This document shows positions 33,301 to 43,350 of a stretch of 64,000 nt of DNA, in pieces. A model generated the notes under the pieces. It ran no database searches, was not told where the DNA came from, and saw only the letters and a program-made list of their open reading frames with translations. Source of the stretch: Pomphorhynchus laevis (Eukaryota; Acanthocephala; Palaeacanthocephala; Echinorhynchida; Pomphorhynchidae); the NCBI GenBank assembly GCA_012934845.2, contig WNNJ02001026.1, forward strand, positions 1 to 64,000, in the 5' to 3' direction. The translations under genes and the position numbers were made by a program. Position 1 is the stretch's first letter; each line of letters opens with the position of its first letter.

Positions 33301-33534
33301 TTTTAGTTAGCTTTCCATTGCCATAATAAGATGTCAATAAAAATTAAAAATGCGTTTTCGTTTTAGTTAAAACTCGTTGTATGTAGGTCTGCATAAACTT
33401 GTTGTAGGTTGTATGTTATGATCTCAAAAATTTATGTTACCTCGTATATTATTTATCTCACAAACTTATTTTAGGTTTTTCACAGTTTTTAAAAACGCGT
33501 TGGCATAGTCAATATCTATATTCGACCATGAGAG

Positions 33535-35428
33535 ATTCACAAGAACCTTGTGACCTCATTGATCGAATATTAGGAAGCGATTATGACATGATTCTTGGTT
33601 ACTTCAACGATAGAACTGGTCGTTGGATTAAAGAAACACTCCGCCCAGCCAGGGACGATTATCGTATTCATAAACCACCATCCGCAAATTTTCATTGATC
33701 AGCCACTAATTCTCTACTCGTCATTCTACTGCTACATTCGAAGTGGCTGCTTAATACCTTCAGTACTGAACAGTCTCGCCAATAACTGATCACCTCGCAC
33801 GACCTACTTCGTTGGCGGATAAAGGAAGATTCTCTATTGAGGAGGTTCCATTTTGATCCAGTCAGAGTGGCGCTCTTTCAGGCGGTTTTCAAACTCTTCC
33901 CTGTTGTCGGTTGTGAGAGTTTGACCCATTCAATTCTTATCCTTCTTCGCAAGCTACCAGCATACTTTCGACAACCTACGAAGGTAGTATTCACAATTCC
34001 ACTCCAAAAAAACTTCAGATTCTAGGACAAATGTTACATATCCCCCAATATCTCTATCTCCCTCTGACGAGCTCTCCCGAATGAATATTGGAGTTCTAGG
34101 TATATACTCTAACTAAGCAGGGATAAGGCTAGCATTGCTCCCTTAATTCATCTGTCTTCCTTCTGGAAGATTTTCAAGAAGAAGAATTATGTCAGCTTTA
34201 GGGAGAGTGCATCGGGCTGGATTGGTAACATAGGTCTTGATAAAATTTTTGAAGAGTGAATATTCCATCGAATATTAGAGCCTTTCTTTCTCTTAACCAA
34301 TCAATACATGGGGTAGGTTTAGAAGTAGGGACCTCTCAAACCAATTCGACACTTTCCACTCGCGTCTATCAGTATCAGTTTTCGACAGACAGTAATGGAA
34401 GAAAGGTCACCATCACAATGATTTAAGCCTCACCATCTGATATTGCAAATATTAACATTATCCGTCGATTATTTTTACCAAAGAAAAAACCAGTTACATG
34501 TCCTAAAGACCTGCAGCCCATTTCGATCCTAAAATTCCCTCTTCTCCATTTACGAAAAAGCGCTTGCGCGTAAAATCCGCAATTAATTAGGTAGGCGAAA
34601 TTTAATCCCACCACGTTTTCATGGGTTTGTAAAAAGTTGTTCGATCCATTCGACAATCAGTGAACTACATCGGTTTTGTTAAGATAACAGCCATCAGCTT
34701 GATGTGGATGTTATGGTAAAACTATGGATGTTGTGGATGTTAAGATAAAAAGATAAGCTAGCCCATTCAATCTTATAATCAACTCATCAAAATCGTAGGT
34801 GTTGGCCTTAAATGGCTCCTTTGCCACTATGAAAAAACTAAGGAGACTAGCAAAATCGCTCTATCTTTCATTTTGAATAACCAACCACTCCCAGTCTTTA
34901 CACATTGATTAAGGTAACTGGGGTTCACCATTACGGTTAATTGGATCGCCGGATCCGACTTGAATATATTCAGGAGTGTCCTGAAGAGAGCTATGTGGGC
35001 ACTGAAACGGTCCAACCATATATTATTAAGTGGGAGTGCTCAGGCGCGCCTTTGGTACAGTGGGACAATCTCGTATTAGTCATATTTTCTAGAGGACGTC
35101 TTCCAGAGCAAAGTCTAAGATTTCTGAAGATTCTCTTATCGAGACTACTAACCATCATGCGCTACGTTTATGCTCTCTCGAGTGTTTGACAGACCCTGAG
35201 TAGTTCGAGCTGAGCGTTAGTATTTGCTGGTAAAGCCTTATCCCGCCTCTGTAATATAGAAAACTTGTTGTATATGCCAAGGATTGATCAGTAAACTGTA
35301 CATTATGCTATGCTAACCTTTATTGCTTTTTCTATTTGTGCATGCTATTAGTTATTAAAAAAATCTTTGTTATTTATTATTCGTTTATTATTACCGTATA
35401 TATTACAACATAAATTAAATACCGAATT
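33535..35428 (+). mobile_element. LINE family 4, copy 2 (nuclease relic, RT, C-terminus)
   Basis: A nuclease relic reads YDMILGYFNDRTGR (GDFN changed to GYFN) near 33580. RT finger pieces near 34520-34670 read CPKDLQPISILKF and RRNLIPPRFHGFVKSCSIHS, the 'RPISIL...QHGF...RST' blocks. The last ~690 bp (34740-35428) match 21810-22496 with few differences. The element carries many stops. Family 4 is thus represented twice in the same orientation, 12.9 kb apart. Confidence 0.6.
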
Positions 35429-35439
35429 AACACTATTAA

Positions 35440-35722
35440 AAGTTAAGGTGCTTTTTCTTGATAATCGACCATCTGCTCGAAATACCACGACCTTTGTTTT
35501 ATCAAGATTTAAAAGAAGACCGTTAGATTCACAATACTGATAAAGATTACTTAGCGCCATCTGAACATTTTCCATTTCGGAATAAATTACGAGGTCATCT
35601 GCATAAAACAAACAAGATGATTTCAAATGATAATAAAAAAGGCAATAAAGAATAAATGTTTGATTAGTTAATGTAGTCAATGACAAGACTTCCAATATGC
35701 GGGCAATAAAATTGTCGCTCAA
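35440..35722 (-). mobile_element. LINE RT fragment around the catalytic box
   Basis: The minus strand reads SSCLFYADDLVIYSEMENVQ, then LYQYCESNGLLLNLDKTKVV and VFRADGRLSRKSTLTFN. FYADD is the RT catalytic motif and NLDKTKVVVF the next block. The open frame runs on into the neighbouring family-4 3' end, so its last ~20 codons do not belong to this element. Clade not assigned. Only ~95 codons remain. Confidence 0.75.
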
Positions 35723-36235
35723 ATTACGAGCATATACATCAGTTTCAAAAAATCAAATTATTTTTTTGCTGGCTCATTTTTGTATTAAAATGAAATAAAT
35801 TTTAAAAATATGTACATTAAACACGTCCTCTATCGTGCAAAATTTTAGAAGATTTGCCCACTAAATAAAATACTTCTTTTTTCATTTTAAATGTTTTAAG
35901 ATTTTTTATACGAATAGTTTGTCTAAGATATTTTCTAAAAGAATTTTTATAACCATTTATTTGTTTTATTCTCTAATTTGTACAGTCGTTCGAGTTAAAT
36001 AAGTTTGAATTATATTGATGAAAACGGATTATTTGTGCTTTTAAATGTCGTGAACCATTTGAACAGTATAGTAATCCAAGATAATAATCACTTGGATATT
36101 ATTTATACTACATTATTAATTATATAATAATTAATAATTATAATTATATAAACTACGTAGTTTTATAGTGTCATAGTTTTTTTTATACTGTCATAGTTTC
36201 TCTTGATCTATTTTTCTAGTCGATCACTCGATACT
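35723..36235. other. unassigned AT-rich DNA
   Basis: AT-rich with TAATTATATAATTAATAATT-type palindromic runs at 36110-36150. No gene is seen. Confidence 0.5.
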
Positions 36236-37215
36236 TTTCCGTCGCCTTTGACATGATTATGGCTTTTTTTACTCACTGTAGTTTGGTTTTCTTCATATCT
36301 ATCAAACCGTACATTTCGAATCTGTTCAAACTCTTCTCTTTCCCATCCTTCTACCATCCCGTTCGATGTTCCACAAGGCTCCGTATTAGGCCCTATGCTT
36401 TTCTCTCTTCTGGATGGTTTGTCTTAATTTCTCATACATTTAACTTCCATGTTATGCAATATGATGATTACATTTTCATCTATGCTCATGCACCTACTTA
36501 TCATATTCATGATATTAGTGTTTCTGCTTCCAACTGTCCTATCTCAATTTTCAATCATATTTCTTCTCTTCGTCTTACACTGAACCCTAATAAATCTAAT
36601 ATTATGTGGATCCTTCCTTGACGCCTCGGCTTAGAGCCTCCCTCCGTATCATTAAATTCTAGAATTCTCCCTATCGTTGACAATCTTATTTTCCTATGCT
36701 TTTATTTCGAAAACCAACTTTCACTTAAAAAAGAGTTTTTTTTAACGAGGCAAATGCGTGCCAGCGCACGCTTACATGACCACAACAAAACAAAAATGTA
36801 AATCATGTGTCGAGAAGGTGTGAACGAAGGAGGTGTTTGAATGTGATAAAGGAGGGAGCTTAAACCTTGAGTTAGAGATAAAGTACGCTCATTTACTTTG
36901 ATTCTCCGCAACCTTATCAAATTCGTAGATTGATCGATTTCCATTCTTGTATGGCTCTCATATATTTTCTCCTTTTCTCAATACTAAATTACTGTCTTAG
37001 TCTATTTTCCAACTTACCTAAATCCACTCTTCTTCCCCTACAACACAGCCGTCCGAATTCTCCATCTTCGTAGTTTTGATCATACATCCCACCATCTTGC
37101 TTCTCTCGATTTACCTACCATTTATTGTCGTGTTCAAATTCGTCTTCTTATCATTGCTTTTCGCCTTGCAACTTTTATAACTCTTTATTTATCAACCTTC
37201 CTTTTCTGCAGTTAT
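36236..37215 (+). mobile_element. LINE family 2, RT fragment with nested insertion
   Basis: The plus strand reads FDVPQGSVLGPMLFSLL (36362-36412), then NFHVMQYDDYIFIYAHAPTY (YADD changed), LTLNPNKSNIMWILP, and after the insertion at 36730-36858 resumes with VRDKVRSFTL-like and YCLSLFSNLPKSTL sequence. The 3' part is lost at about 37215. It is inactive. Confidence 0.75.
36730..36858 (-). mobile_element. 3'-end fragment of LINE family 2 inserted into another family-2 copy
   Basis: This ~129-bp minus-strand piece ends in GGCAAATGCGTGCCAGCGCA, the family 3' end, with a T-run (poly-A on the minus strand) at its left. CTTAAA at 36724-36729 and 36859-36864 flanks it as a short target-site duplication. 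In the uninterrupted copy at 6595 the target reads TTTCACTTAAACCTTTCG. Confidence 0.8.
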
Positions 37216-37250
37216 TACCTATAACTGTAGGTAATTAGTACTTTCTCAGT

Positions 37251-37294
37251 TATAAAAATCCCTTTTAATCTATTTGATCTGACATAAATTTCAG
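37251..37294 (+). promoter_or_regulatory. TATA-like box and 3' splice (or trans-splice) acceptor before the CZIB-like gene
   Basis: TATAAAAA lies at 37251-37258. A pyrimidine-containing run ends in ATAAATTTCAG at 37294. The acceptor could end an intron in the 5' UTR, or receive a spliced leader if this species trans-splices. Confidence 0.3.
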
Positions 37295-37306
37295 ATAGTT
37301 TTTATC

Positions 37307-37822
37307 ATGGTCATTACGGATTTACAAATACGAGCAAATTTACAAAATGTATCCTCATTAGAAGTTGGAACTGACTTTCGATGGTTCTTCAAGGTAAAAT
37401 GCCATCAATGTGGAGAAATATCAAAAACCTTTCATCCACTGTTGCCAGTGGAAGATGTGTACAAGCGAAAATCAAATGTAATCGACGCGGGGTTCTCAGT
37501 CAAATGTCAGTTTTGCCAGAGAGTTAATACGGTTGAACATATTCAAAATTCAGCATCTGCCTATATCAACACTGATAATCAATGGCAATCGATTGCGAAG
37601 TTTCAGTGCAATGGTGTAAGCTTGGTTGATTTTGAATCAGTAGATACCTGGACCGCTATAAGCAATAAAAATACTGAGTTCAAGGATATTGAATTTAAAA
37701 ACGCCAAAATATCGTCTAAAACTAATTTTACACCGGGTGAAAATGATTGGTTTGAATATGATGAAGAAGGTTCCGTGCCCGTCGGGATAACTGATTTGGA
37801 ATTTAGGATTATAACTGTATAA
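37307..37822 (+). CDS. CXXC motif-containing zinc-binding protein (CZIB/UPF0587 family), intronless
   Basis: The ORF of 171 codons is complete from ATG 37307 to TAA. It carries two zinc-site pairs, C32-x2-C35 (KCHQCGE) and C67-x2-C70 (KCQFCQR), at nearly the spacing of human CZIB (formerly C1orf123). Further family features are DFRWFFKVKC, NVIDAGFSVKC and the C-terminal WFEYDEEGSVPVGITDLEF. Length is close to the ~160 residues of the family. The protein is a small eukaryotic zinc-binding beta-fold linked in other species to cytosolic zinc transfer by metallochaperones. A TATAAAAA lies at 37251. A TTTCAG acceptor ends at 37294, 12 nt before the ATG. No introns are seen, so it is either a retrocopy or naturally intronless; no poly-A tail is seen. 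Its 3' end is tandemly repeated. Confidence 0.85.
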   Translation: MVITDLQIRANLQNVSSLEVGTDFRWFFKVKCHQCGEISKTFHPLLPVEDVYKRKSNVIDAGFSVKCQFCQRVNTVEHIQNSASAYINTDNQWQSIAKFQCNGVSLVDFESVDTWTAISNKNTEFKDIEFKNAKISSKTNFTPGENDWFEYDEEGSVPVGITDLEFRIITV

Positions 37823-38330
37823 ATACGATAGCAATGATATTTGAATATTTTCATATTAAAAATGTGAATTTTTAGATTAGCACGATTTAATTATTAAGAG
37901 TTCTGTTACAAGCCACATAACTAAAATACTTTAGGGTTTTGATTGATCTCATCGACGATTTCAGCTTCAAATTTTATTTAGATTCTAAATCGGGATAACC
38001 GATTTAGAATTAGGATTGTATAAATGCCATTTGACTATTTTCATATTAAAAATGTGAATTTTTAGATTAGTACGATTTTATTATTAAGAGTTCTGTTACG
38101 ACGCACATAGAACCTAAATACTTTAGGGTTTCGATTGATCTCATCGACGATTTTAGATTCAAATTTTATTTAGATTCTAAATAGGGAAAACCGATTTAAA
38201 ATTAGGATTGTATAAATGCCATTTGACTATTTTCATATTTAAAATGTGAATGTAGAGAAATATCGACAATTTACATGATGTGAATTTAAAATGTGAATGT
38301 AGAGAAATATCGACAATTTACATGAAATGA
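37783..38330 (+). repeat. tandem copies of the CZIB-like gene 3' end
   Basis: Units start at about 37783, 37991 and 38183. Each begins with GGGATAACYGATTTRGAATT (end of the coding sequence) and contains ATTTTCATATTAAAAATGTG, AAGAGTTCTGTTAC, TTGATCTCATCGACGATTT and TTTTATTTAGATTCTAAAT. The third is cut short and is followed by two ~45-bp units with GTAGAGAAATATCGACAATT. Units 2 and 3 are non-coding. Confidence 0.9.
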
Positions 38331-39445
38331 ACAAGGCATTCCAAAATTTGGCTGTTAAATATTTGGCTGGTCACCGGTAGAGGAACGTGCGCTTAGTGAA
38401 TTCGTTTCAGAGGTTTACTGAGGATTAAGTACTGTCAAAGTTGTGTAACTACATTTAGTGATGATTAGACTAATGTCCAAACGCCCCGTTGGGGGCTAGG
38501 CGTCTGTGGTAGGCACATTCCGGGTTAAGCTTACCGTCGAAGGTTGTAAAAAGCATACTGGTTTACACTTCCCTGTTTGTGCCAATTAAAAAGTTTTATT
38601 GAAATTCTTTCTTATTAATATAGCGTCGCAATCATGTCTCTGATAAAATGTCAGGTTACAACCAGCAATCATGCCTTTGATATAATGTCAGACTACAATC
38701 AGGCATGTTTTGTCTCAAGGTGTATGCTGTTGGAAGTAATTAAGGAATGATATCGTAGTTGATTTCTGCTGCGAAATCATCTGTGATCTACCAAAATTTC
38801 TATATACGGTTGAAATTAACTACGTTGCTGCCCTTGATCCATATCGCTGGATTCGATCAGTATATTTTAATTTAATAAACATGCAATAGACTTAGGCTTT
38901 TCTACGTTTTGACCAGCAAGGTTTTTGTCAGAAAATTGTAATAAGTTAATTTATATTTAGATAGCTTTGTGTTTCTAAAATAGACAAGCTATCTATATAT
39001 TTAAAAAAGAGAAATTGGCATCCCAAGGTGTTTACACTTTAAAATGTAAACTGATTGACGTGATCACGTTTAAGAGACCGGGTAATGGCCAATAGCTAAG
39101 TCTTTTAAACAAGCTAGCTAATTTTTTAATTTTAATTCTCATATTTTTATTGTTTCGTTAATGGCAGCAAAAGTTAATTGAAGCAACGAAACCCCAAGTT
39201 GTGATAGTAAACTATCGCAATATAGATGGCCGTTGTAAATTTAGTCAGAGTCAACTAAACTAGGTGAAGACACCGAAGAAGCAACGTAAAAAATATGACT
39301 AATAAAAGTTACATGTACTCAACCAGATTGAAAAAGTACGTAAGTACTAAATATTTTGATTTTAGATCGTTTAAATGTAATAGAAAAAATGTAAAGTTTG
39401 TGATGTTATAAATAATAATTGTAAGTAATACGACAAACAAATGTT
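38331..39445. other. unassigned spacer
   Basis: No gene is supported. A more G/C-rich patch at 38470-38560 (CAAACGCCCCGTTGGGGGCT) contains a small hairpin. ATCATG(C/T)CTNTGATA-type half-repeats lie at 38630-38690. Confidence 0.45.
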
Positions 39446-39970
39446 TTTCATTAAATATTAATAATAATTGTAACTGCAATACCACAGGTGTAGTGTATCT
39501 AATACAATGTACATGTGGATTGCAATATATAGGAAAAACATATCAAATGTTAAAAACTAGGTTTAGGCAACACATATATAATATACAGCATAATAGTCAA
39601 ACTATATTTCATAAACATATGAGATTAATAGGACATGATATTAAAAACTGTAAATTATTTATTTTAGGACATATTATCGAAGGAAAACATTTCAATATTA
39701 AATCAAAAACTATTAGAAAAAGAAGATTTTTGGATTAAAACGCTTAATTCCATGTACCCATTAGGATTGAATGATGTGGTACAAGCAAATGGCAGAAGTA
39801 GTATAGTGCATAATAAACAACTATATTGTAATAATCCTGTTAAACGCAAACCAAGAAGTCATGGTGATAAAAGGAATAAGAAAAATAAATTTAAAATTTA
39901 TAGATCTGTAAGTTTACAAAATTATAAGGACAATGATATCGCCCGCTCATTTGCTAGATCGAGATGTTAA
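39446..39970 (+). CDS. GIY-YIG endonuclease of the permuted Penelope-like element
   Basis: The sequence reads NNNCNCNTTGVVYLIQCTCG, LQYIGKTYQMLKTRFRQHI, and HKHMRLIGHDI. After a one-base shift near 39715 it reads EDFWIKTLNSMYPLGLNDVV. GIY is VVY, YIG is intact, the catalytic Arg is in KTRFRQH, and the acidic residue is in EDFW. A CTC (CxC) pair replaces the CxxC of canonical Penelope. The frame ends at 39970 in a basic stretch (KRKPRSHGDKRNKKNKFK). The nuclease is expected to cut target DNA for priming. Confidence 0.7.
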
Positions 39971-40578
39971 GCGTGATTGTCGAATTGCAAACTCGATTAG
40001 ACAATCACGTTTACGATTGTCAAATAAAAGTGTTAAAAATCCTTTTGTAAACATTTATAGATCTATAAGTTTACAAAATTATAAGGACAAAAGCGTTTGT
40101 TATTGAAATAGCGTTTGTACGGAATTGAATTTTGATAAATTAACAACAATGATAGATTAAGTTGAATATCATAGACTTTATGTAAATATAAGAAGTTTTT
40201 CTAAAGATATCATTTGTTTGATAAATCAAAGATTAATTAACGATTTTGATAGGCTAAGTTGAATAATAGGCAATTATTGTAATATAAAATACTATAATCG
40301 TACAAAAATGTTAATAATAACAATAAAAAATATACAATAACTATAAACTTCATTAAAAAATGTATAGATAACATAAATATAGCCGGACTTTTAAATAATT
40401 CTAAAAGTAAAGAAATAATAGGGTCAGATTTAAGTAAATATATTCCTAAAATAAGGTATAAACTCCTACTACCATTAGAACGAAAAATTTGTAATTATGA
40501 TAAAGAATTGAAATCAATATGTAACGATGATATTAGAATCATTATAAGAAATTATACATTATACAATAATTATACATT

Positions 40579-40581
<3 letters not shown>

Positions 40582-40634
<53 letters not shown>
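40582..40634. repeat. (AT)n microsatellite
   Basis: An uninterrupted AT dinucleotide run lies inside the Penelope-like element, between the N-terminal block and the RT. Lengths of such runs are often uncertain in assemblies. Confidence 0.95.
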
Positions 40635-40639
<5 letters not shown>

Positions 40640-40696
40640 TTATACATTATTATACACTATATTATAAGAACCATTATTGATAAAATTAAATAGAAA

Positions 40697-42169
40697 ATGA
40701 AAATAACAAACAATTATAAAAGGAAAGATAAAATTAATAAAGATATGTATACAGAACTTACTAAATTAAAGCACAACTATATAATAACAACTATTAGTAA
40801 AGCTAGTAATAACTTTGTCTTTTTATGCAAAAAGCTTTATTATGATATACTGATGAAAGAGGTTAATTCTAATGATTTAAATGTAAATCCAACATATGAA
40901 TGTTGTGATTAAAATTAAGAAACAATTATTACAAGTCACTCACTGTTCTATAATGGATAAAAAGGATATAAAAATTGAATCAGATAATAAAACTATACCT
41001 ATATTATATTGGAATCTAAATTACATAGAAATCACTATTATAAAACTTATATACCAAAGTAAGCTTAAATGCTTACTTTGGTAAGCTGATTATTAGTGAA
41101 AGCTTAAATACATTTAGAAAACTTATTAGATAAAATTAAAGAGAAAATGAAAATAACAAACAATTATAAAAGGAAAGATCAAATCAATAAAGATATGAAG
41201 ATATGTATAAAGAACTTAATAGATTAAATAGCTTATACTTTTTAAATAGCCTATTAAAATAGCTTATATTTTTTAAAATCACGATCTGTTTATATGAATA
41301 ATTGATAAAAAAAGTAAAGTTTGAATCAGATAATAAAACTATACGTATATTATATTGGAATTCAAAATCATAATCCAATAAAACCTAGGTTCATATGTAG
41401 TGCGTTTAAATGTACATTAAAACCACTTTCTGTCTATATGAATAAAATACTTAAAGTAATTAAAGCACACTTTAAAAAATATTGTAAGGTAATCGAAATA
41501 AATACTGGTATAAAACACTATTTCGGTATTGATTCCATAAAAGAATTTTTAGAACACGCAAAAGGAATAAATTTTCAAAATATAAATACATTCGATTTTA
41601 GTACGCTTTATACAAATCTAGATTTATCAGATATTAAAGATGCATTAGAAAAATTAATTAATATTATATTCGGAAAAAGATATACATATATATGTTATAA
41701 TAACTATAACGCCTATCTAACAAAAATTAAACCATCAAATAAATATAAATATATGGATAAAATTGAATTAATAGAATCCTTAAATATTTTGATAAATCAA
41801 AATTATTTAAAAGTAGGGACATCTATATTTAGACAAGTAAAAGGTGTTCCAATGGGTGGTAATAGTAGCCCAATTATAGCTGACTTGTTTTTAAGCTTTA
41901 TAGAATATGAATTTGTTCATAACTGTGTAAAAACTAAATCTAAATTACATAAAGATCTAAAATATATGCTCCGATACATTGATGATGTATGTGTATTTAA
42001 CTCTATTAATTTGTATCCAATAAGTAAACAAATTTATCCAGAAAACCTTATTCTTAACAAAACCAATATTAATGATAAAGAAGGTGTATATCTAGATGTG
42101 AACATTAAAGAAGCGTTAGTAAAATTAATTAATCTTATATTCAGAAAAAGATATACACATATGTTATAA
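40697..42169 (+). CDS. Penelope-like reverse transcriptase (permuted element), broken
   Basis: The first frame (40697-40912) has KITNNYKRKDKINKDMYTEL and TTISKASNNFVFLCKK. The main frame (41321-42169) has NPIKPRFICSAFKCTLKPLS, NTFDFSTLYTNLDLSDI (RT block A), FRQVKGVPMGGNSSPIIADL, FLSFIEYEF and LRYIDDVCVFN (catalytic YIDD). YIDD and VPMGGNSSP are typical of Penelope-like RTs. The two frames are separated by a duplicated stretch at 40913-41320. The C-terminal thumb is cut by a repeated segment from 42110. Confidence 0.75.
41053..41082. repeat. perfect hairpin, 12-bp arms, 6-nt loop
   Basis: ACCAAAGTAAGC, TTAAAT, GCTTACTTTGGT, inside the duplicated part of the Penelope-like element. Confidence 0.9.
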
Positions 42170-42330
42170 TAACATTAACGCCTATCTAACAAAAATTAAA
42201 CCATCAAATAAATATAAATATATGGATAAAATTGAATTAATAGAATCCTTAAATATTTTGATAAATCAAAATTATTTAAAAGTAGGGACATCTATATTTT
42301 TAGACAAGTGAAAGGTGTTCAAATGGGAGG

Positions 42331-42734
42331 AAAAATTTCAAATTTTTTATTTGTTCAAATTTCATCCCGCTGCTATGCTGGTGTGATTAATAGGGGCGAA
42401 ACCTGATAGCATAGCAGTTTCTCCTGACAACATATATTCCTTATTATACATCGTATGTTATTGATTAGTCAATTTATTAAAATTGCCTTTTATTTTAAAT
42501 TTCAAATTCTTATTTCTTATTTTAACTTGATATAAATTATAAATTCTTAAAACAAATATTTTTTAAGCGTTACGGCTTCGTCAGTGGCTCATTGTGATTA
42601 GGCTGAACAATTATAACCTTTTTGGCAATTAAAACTATTATTATAATAAATAATAATTGCTATTAACCACATTAAACACTTTAATATTAATATTAACGTG
42701 TTTAATTTAATATTAATTAATATTAAACACATAA
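42331..42734. other. spacer with dispersed repeat and hairpin
   Basis: 42366-42412 holds CTGCTATGCT ... AGCATAGCAG around GGGGCGAAACC. It is followed by a repeat, CTCCTGACAACATATATTCC to TTGATTAGTCAATTTATTAA, that recurs at 59570-59645 and 60090-60155. 42560-42610 contains (minus) CCACTGACGAAGCCGTAACG, which looks like a Penelope terminal piece. 42640-42740 is TTAATATTAATATT-rich. Confidence 0.5.
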
Positions 42735-43350
42735 TATTTAACCACATTAAACACGATTTACAAGATGCCGCAGAAACAACGCAGATGTGTGCTTCACAAC
42801 GAAGCGGATTAAAGCACGTTGTTCATTCACTAAGGGAAAGTATGCGAATAATCCCAATTACGACATTTTGGCAGTCGACGCAAAAAAACATTTAAGAGCA
42901 TCAACAGACACATGATCATACACAACATTCAGTATACTTGCCGAGCCCTAGAACAGACGCTACGGAATGTATATTTAACAGATGCGCAGATTGACGAGGA
43001 TACAATTGCGGTATTTACACTGCCTGCAAGAATAAGTGGGATTTGCATTGTGGATCCTTTTTTGTGAGTGATCTCGAATTAAATGCTTCACAACGTATTT
43101 CGGATACATATTCTTCTGGATTAAAAGGAAATGAGTAGCGATGGCTGCAAAATCAGCTATTCGCTCTCATCACAAAAGAAAAAATGAAACTCTCGAGAAT
43201 AAGTTTGCACGCGTGAAGCCACGATTATGCACAGGATTTACATGTGCATTAGACTTTGAAGCTATTCCAGGTTCTTCTACCTGGTTAAGCGCACTTCCAC
43301 TCAAGCATGAACAATATGATCTAAAAACAATTATTAATTTTATTATTTAA
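42735..43350 (+). mobile_element. LINE RT C-terminal domain fragment ('WLSALPL' type)
   Basis: In two frames the plus strand reads LEQTLRNVYLTDAQIDEDTI, AVFTLPARISGICIVDP, SDLELNASQRISDTYSSG, then (43141-43350) KSAIRSHHKRKNETLENKFA and SSTWLSALPLKHEQYDL. 'LPARxGGLGIxxP' and 'WLSALPL' segments are found together at the C-terminal end of RT proteins of some invertebrate retroelements. The RT itself is missing. Assignment is from recalled sequence resemblance. Confidence 0.4.

Larger units (their letters stand above)
29740..33320 (-). mobile_element. LINE family 2, nearly full-length copy
   Basis: On the minus strand, in order, are an ORF1-like Ser/Thr-rich region (from ATG 33300), an APE nuclease (32463-31690), RT (31640 to about 30440), a C-terminal region, and a 3' end GTGGCAAATGTGTGGCAGC read on the plus strand at 29744. 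Many frame breaks make it inactive. It is the only copy of the family here with a 5' half, so it defines the family's layout. Confidence 0.8.
39446..42330 (+). mobile_element. Penelope-like element with upstream GIY-YIG endonuclease (permuted, Naiad-like)
   Basis: On one strand, a GIY-YIG nuclease (39450-39810) precedes a basic linker, a PLE N-terminal block PKIRYKLLLPLERKICNYDK (40447-40506) and an RT (40697-42100). Classical Penelope has the nuclease after the RT. The known permuted clade (Naiad/Chlamys) has it before, with a CxC motif between GIY and YIG, as here (VVYLIQCTCGLQYIGKT). Frame breaks, a long AT microsatellite (40582-40634) and internal duplications show that this copy is not active. 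Short relatives lie at 426-780 and 5535-5648. Confidence 0.75.

Noticed and set aside
40561-40640. AT run as a replication origin or promoter
   Set aside because: A simple dinucleotide run inside a dead element; no supporting context.
43141-43350. Possible short host gene
   Set aside because: Matches the C-terminal domain of retroelement proteins, with the preceding part readable in another frame.
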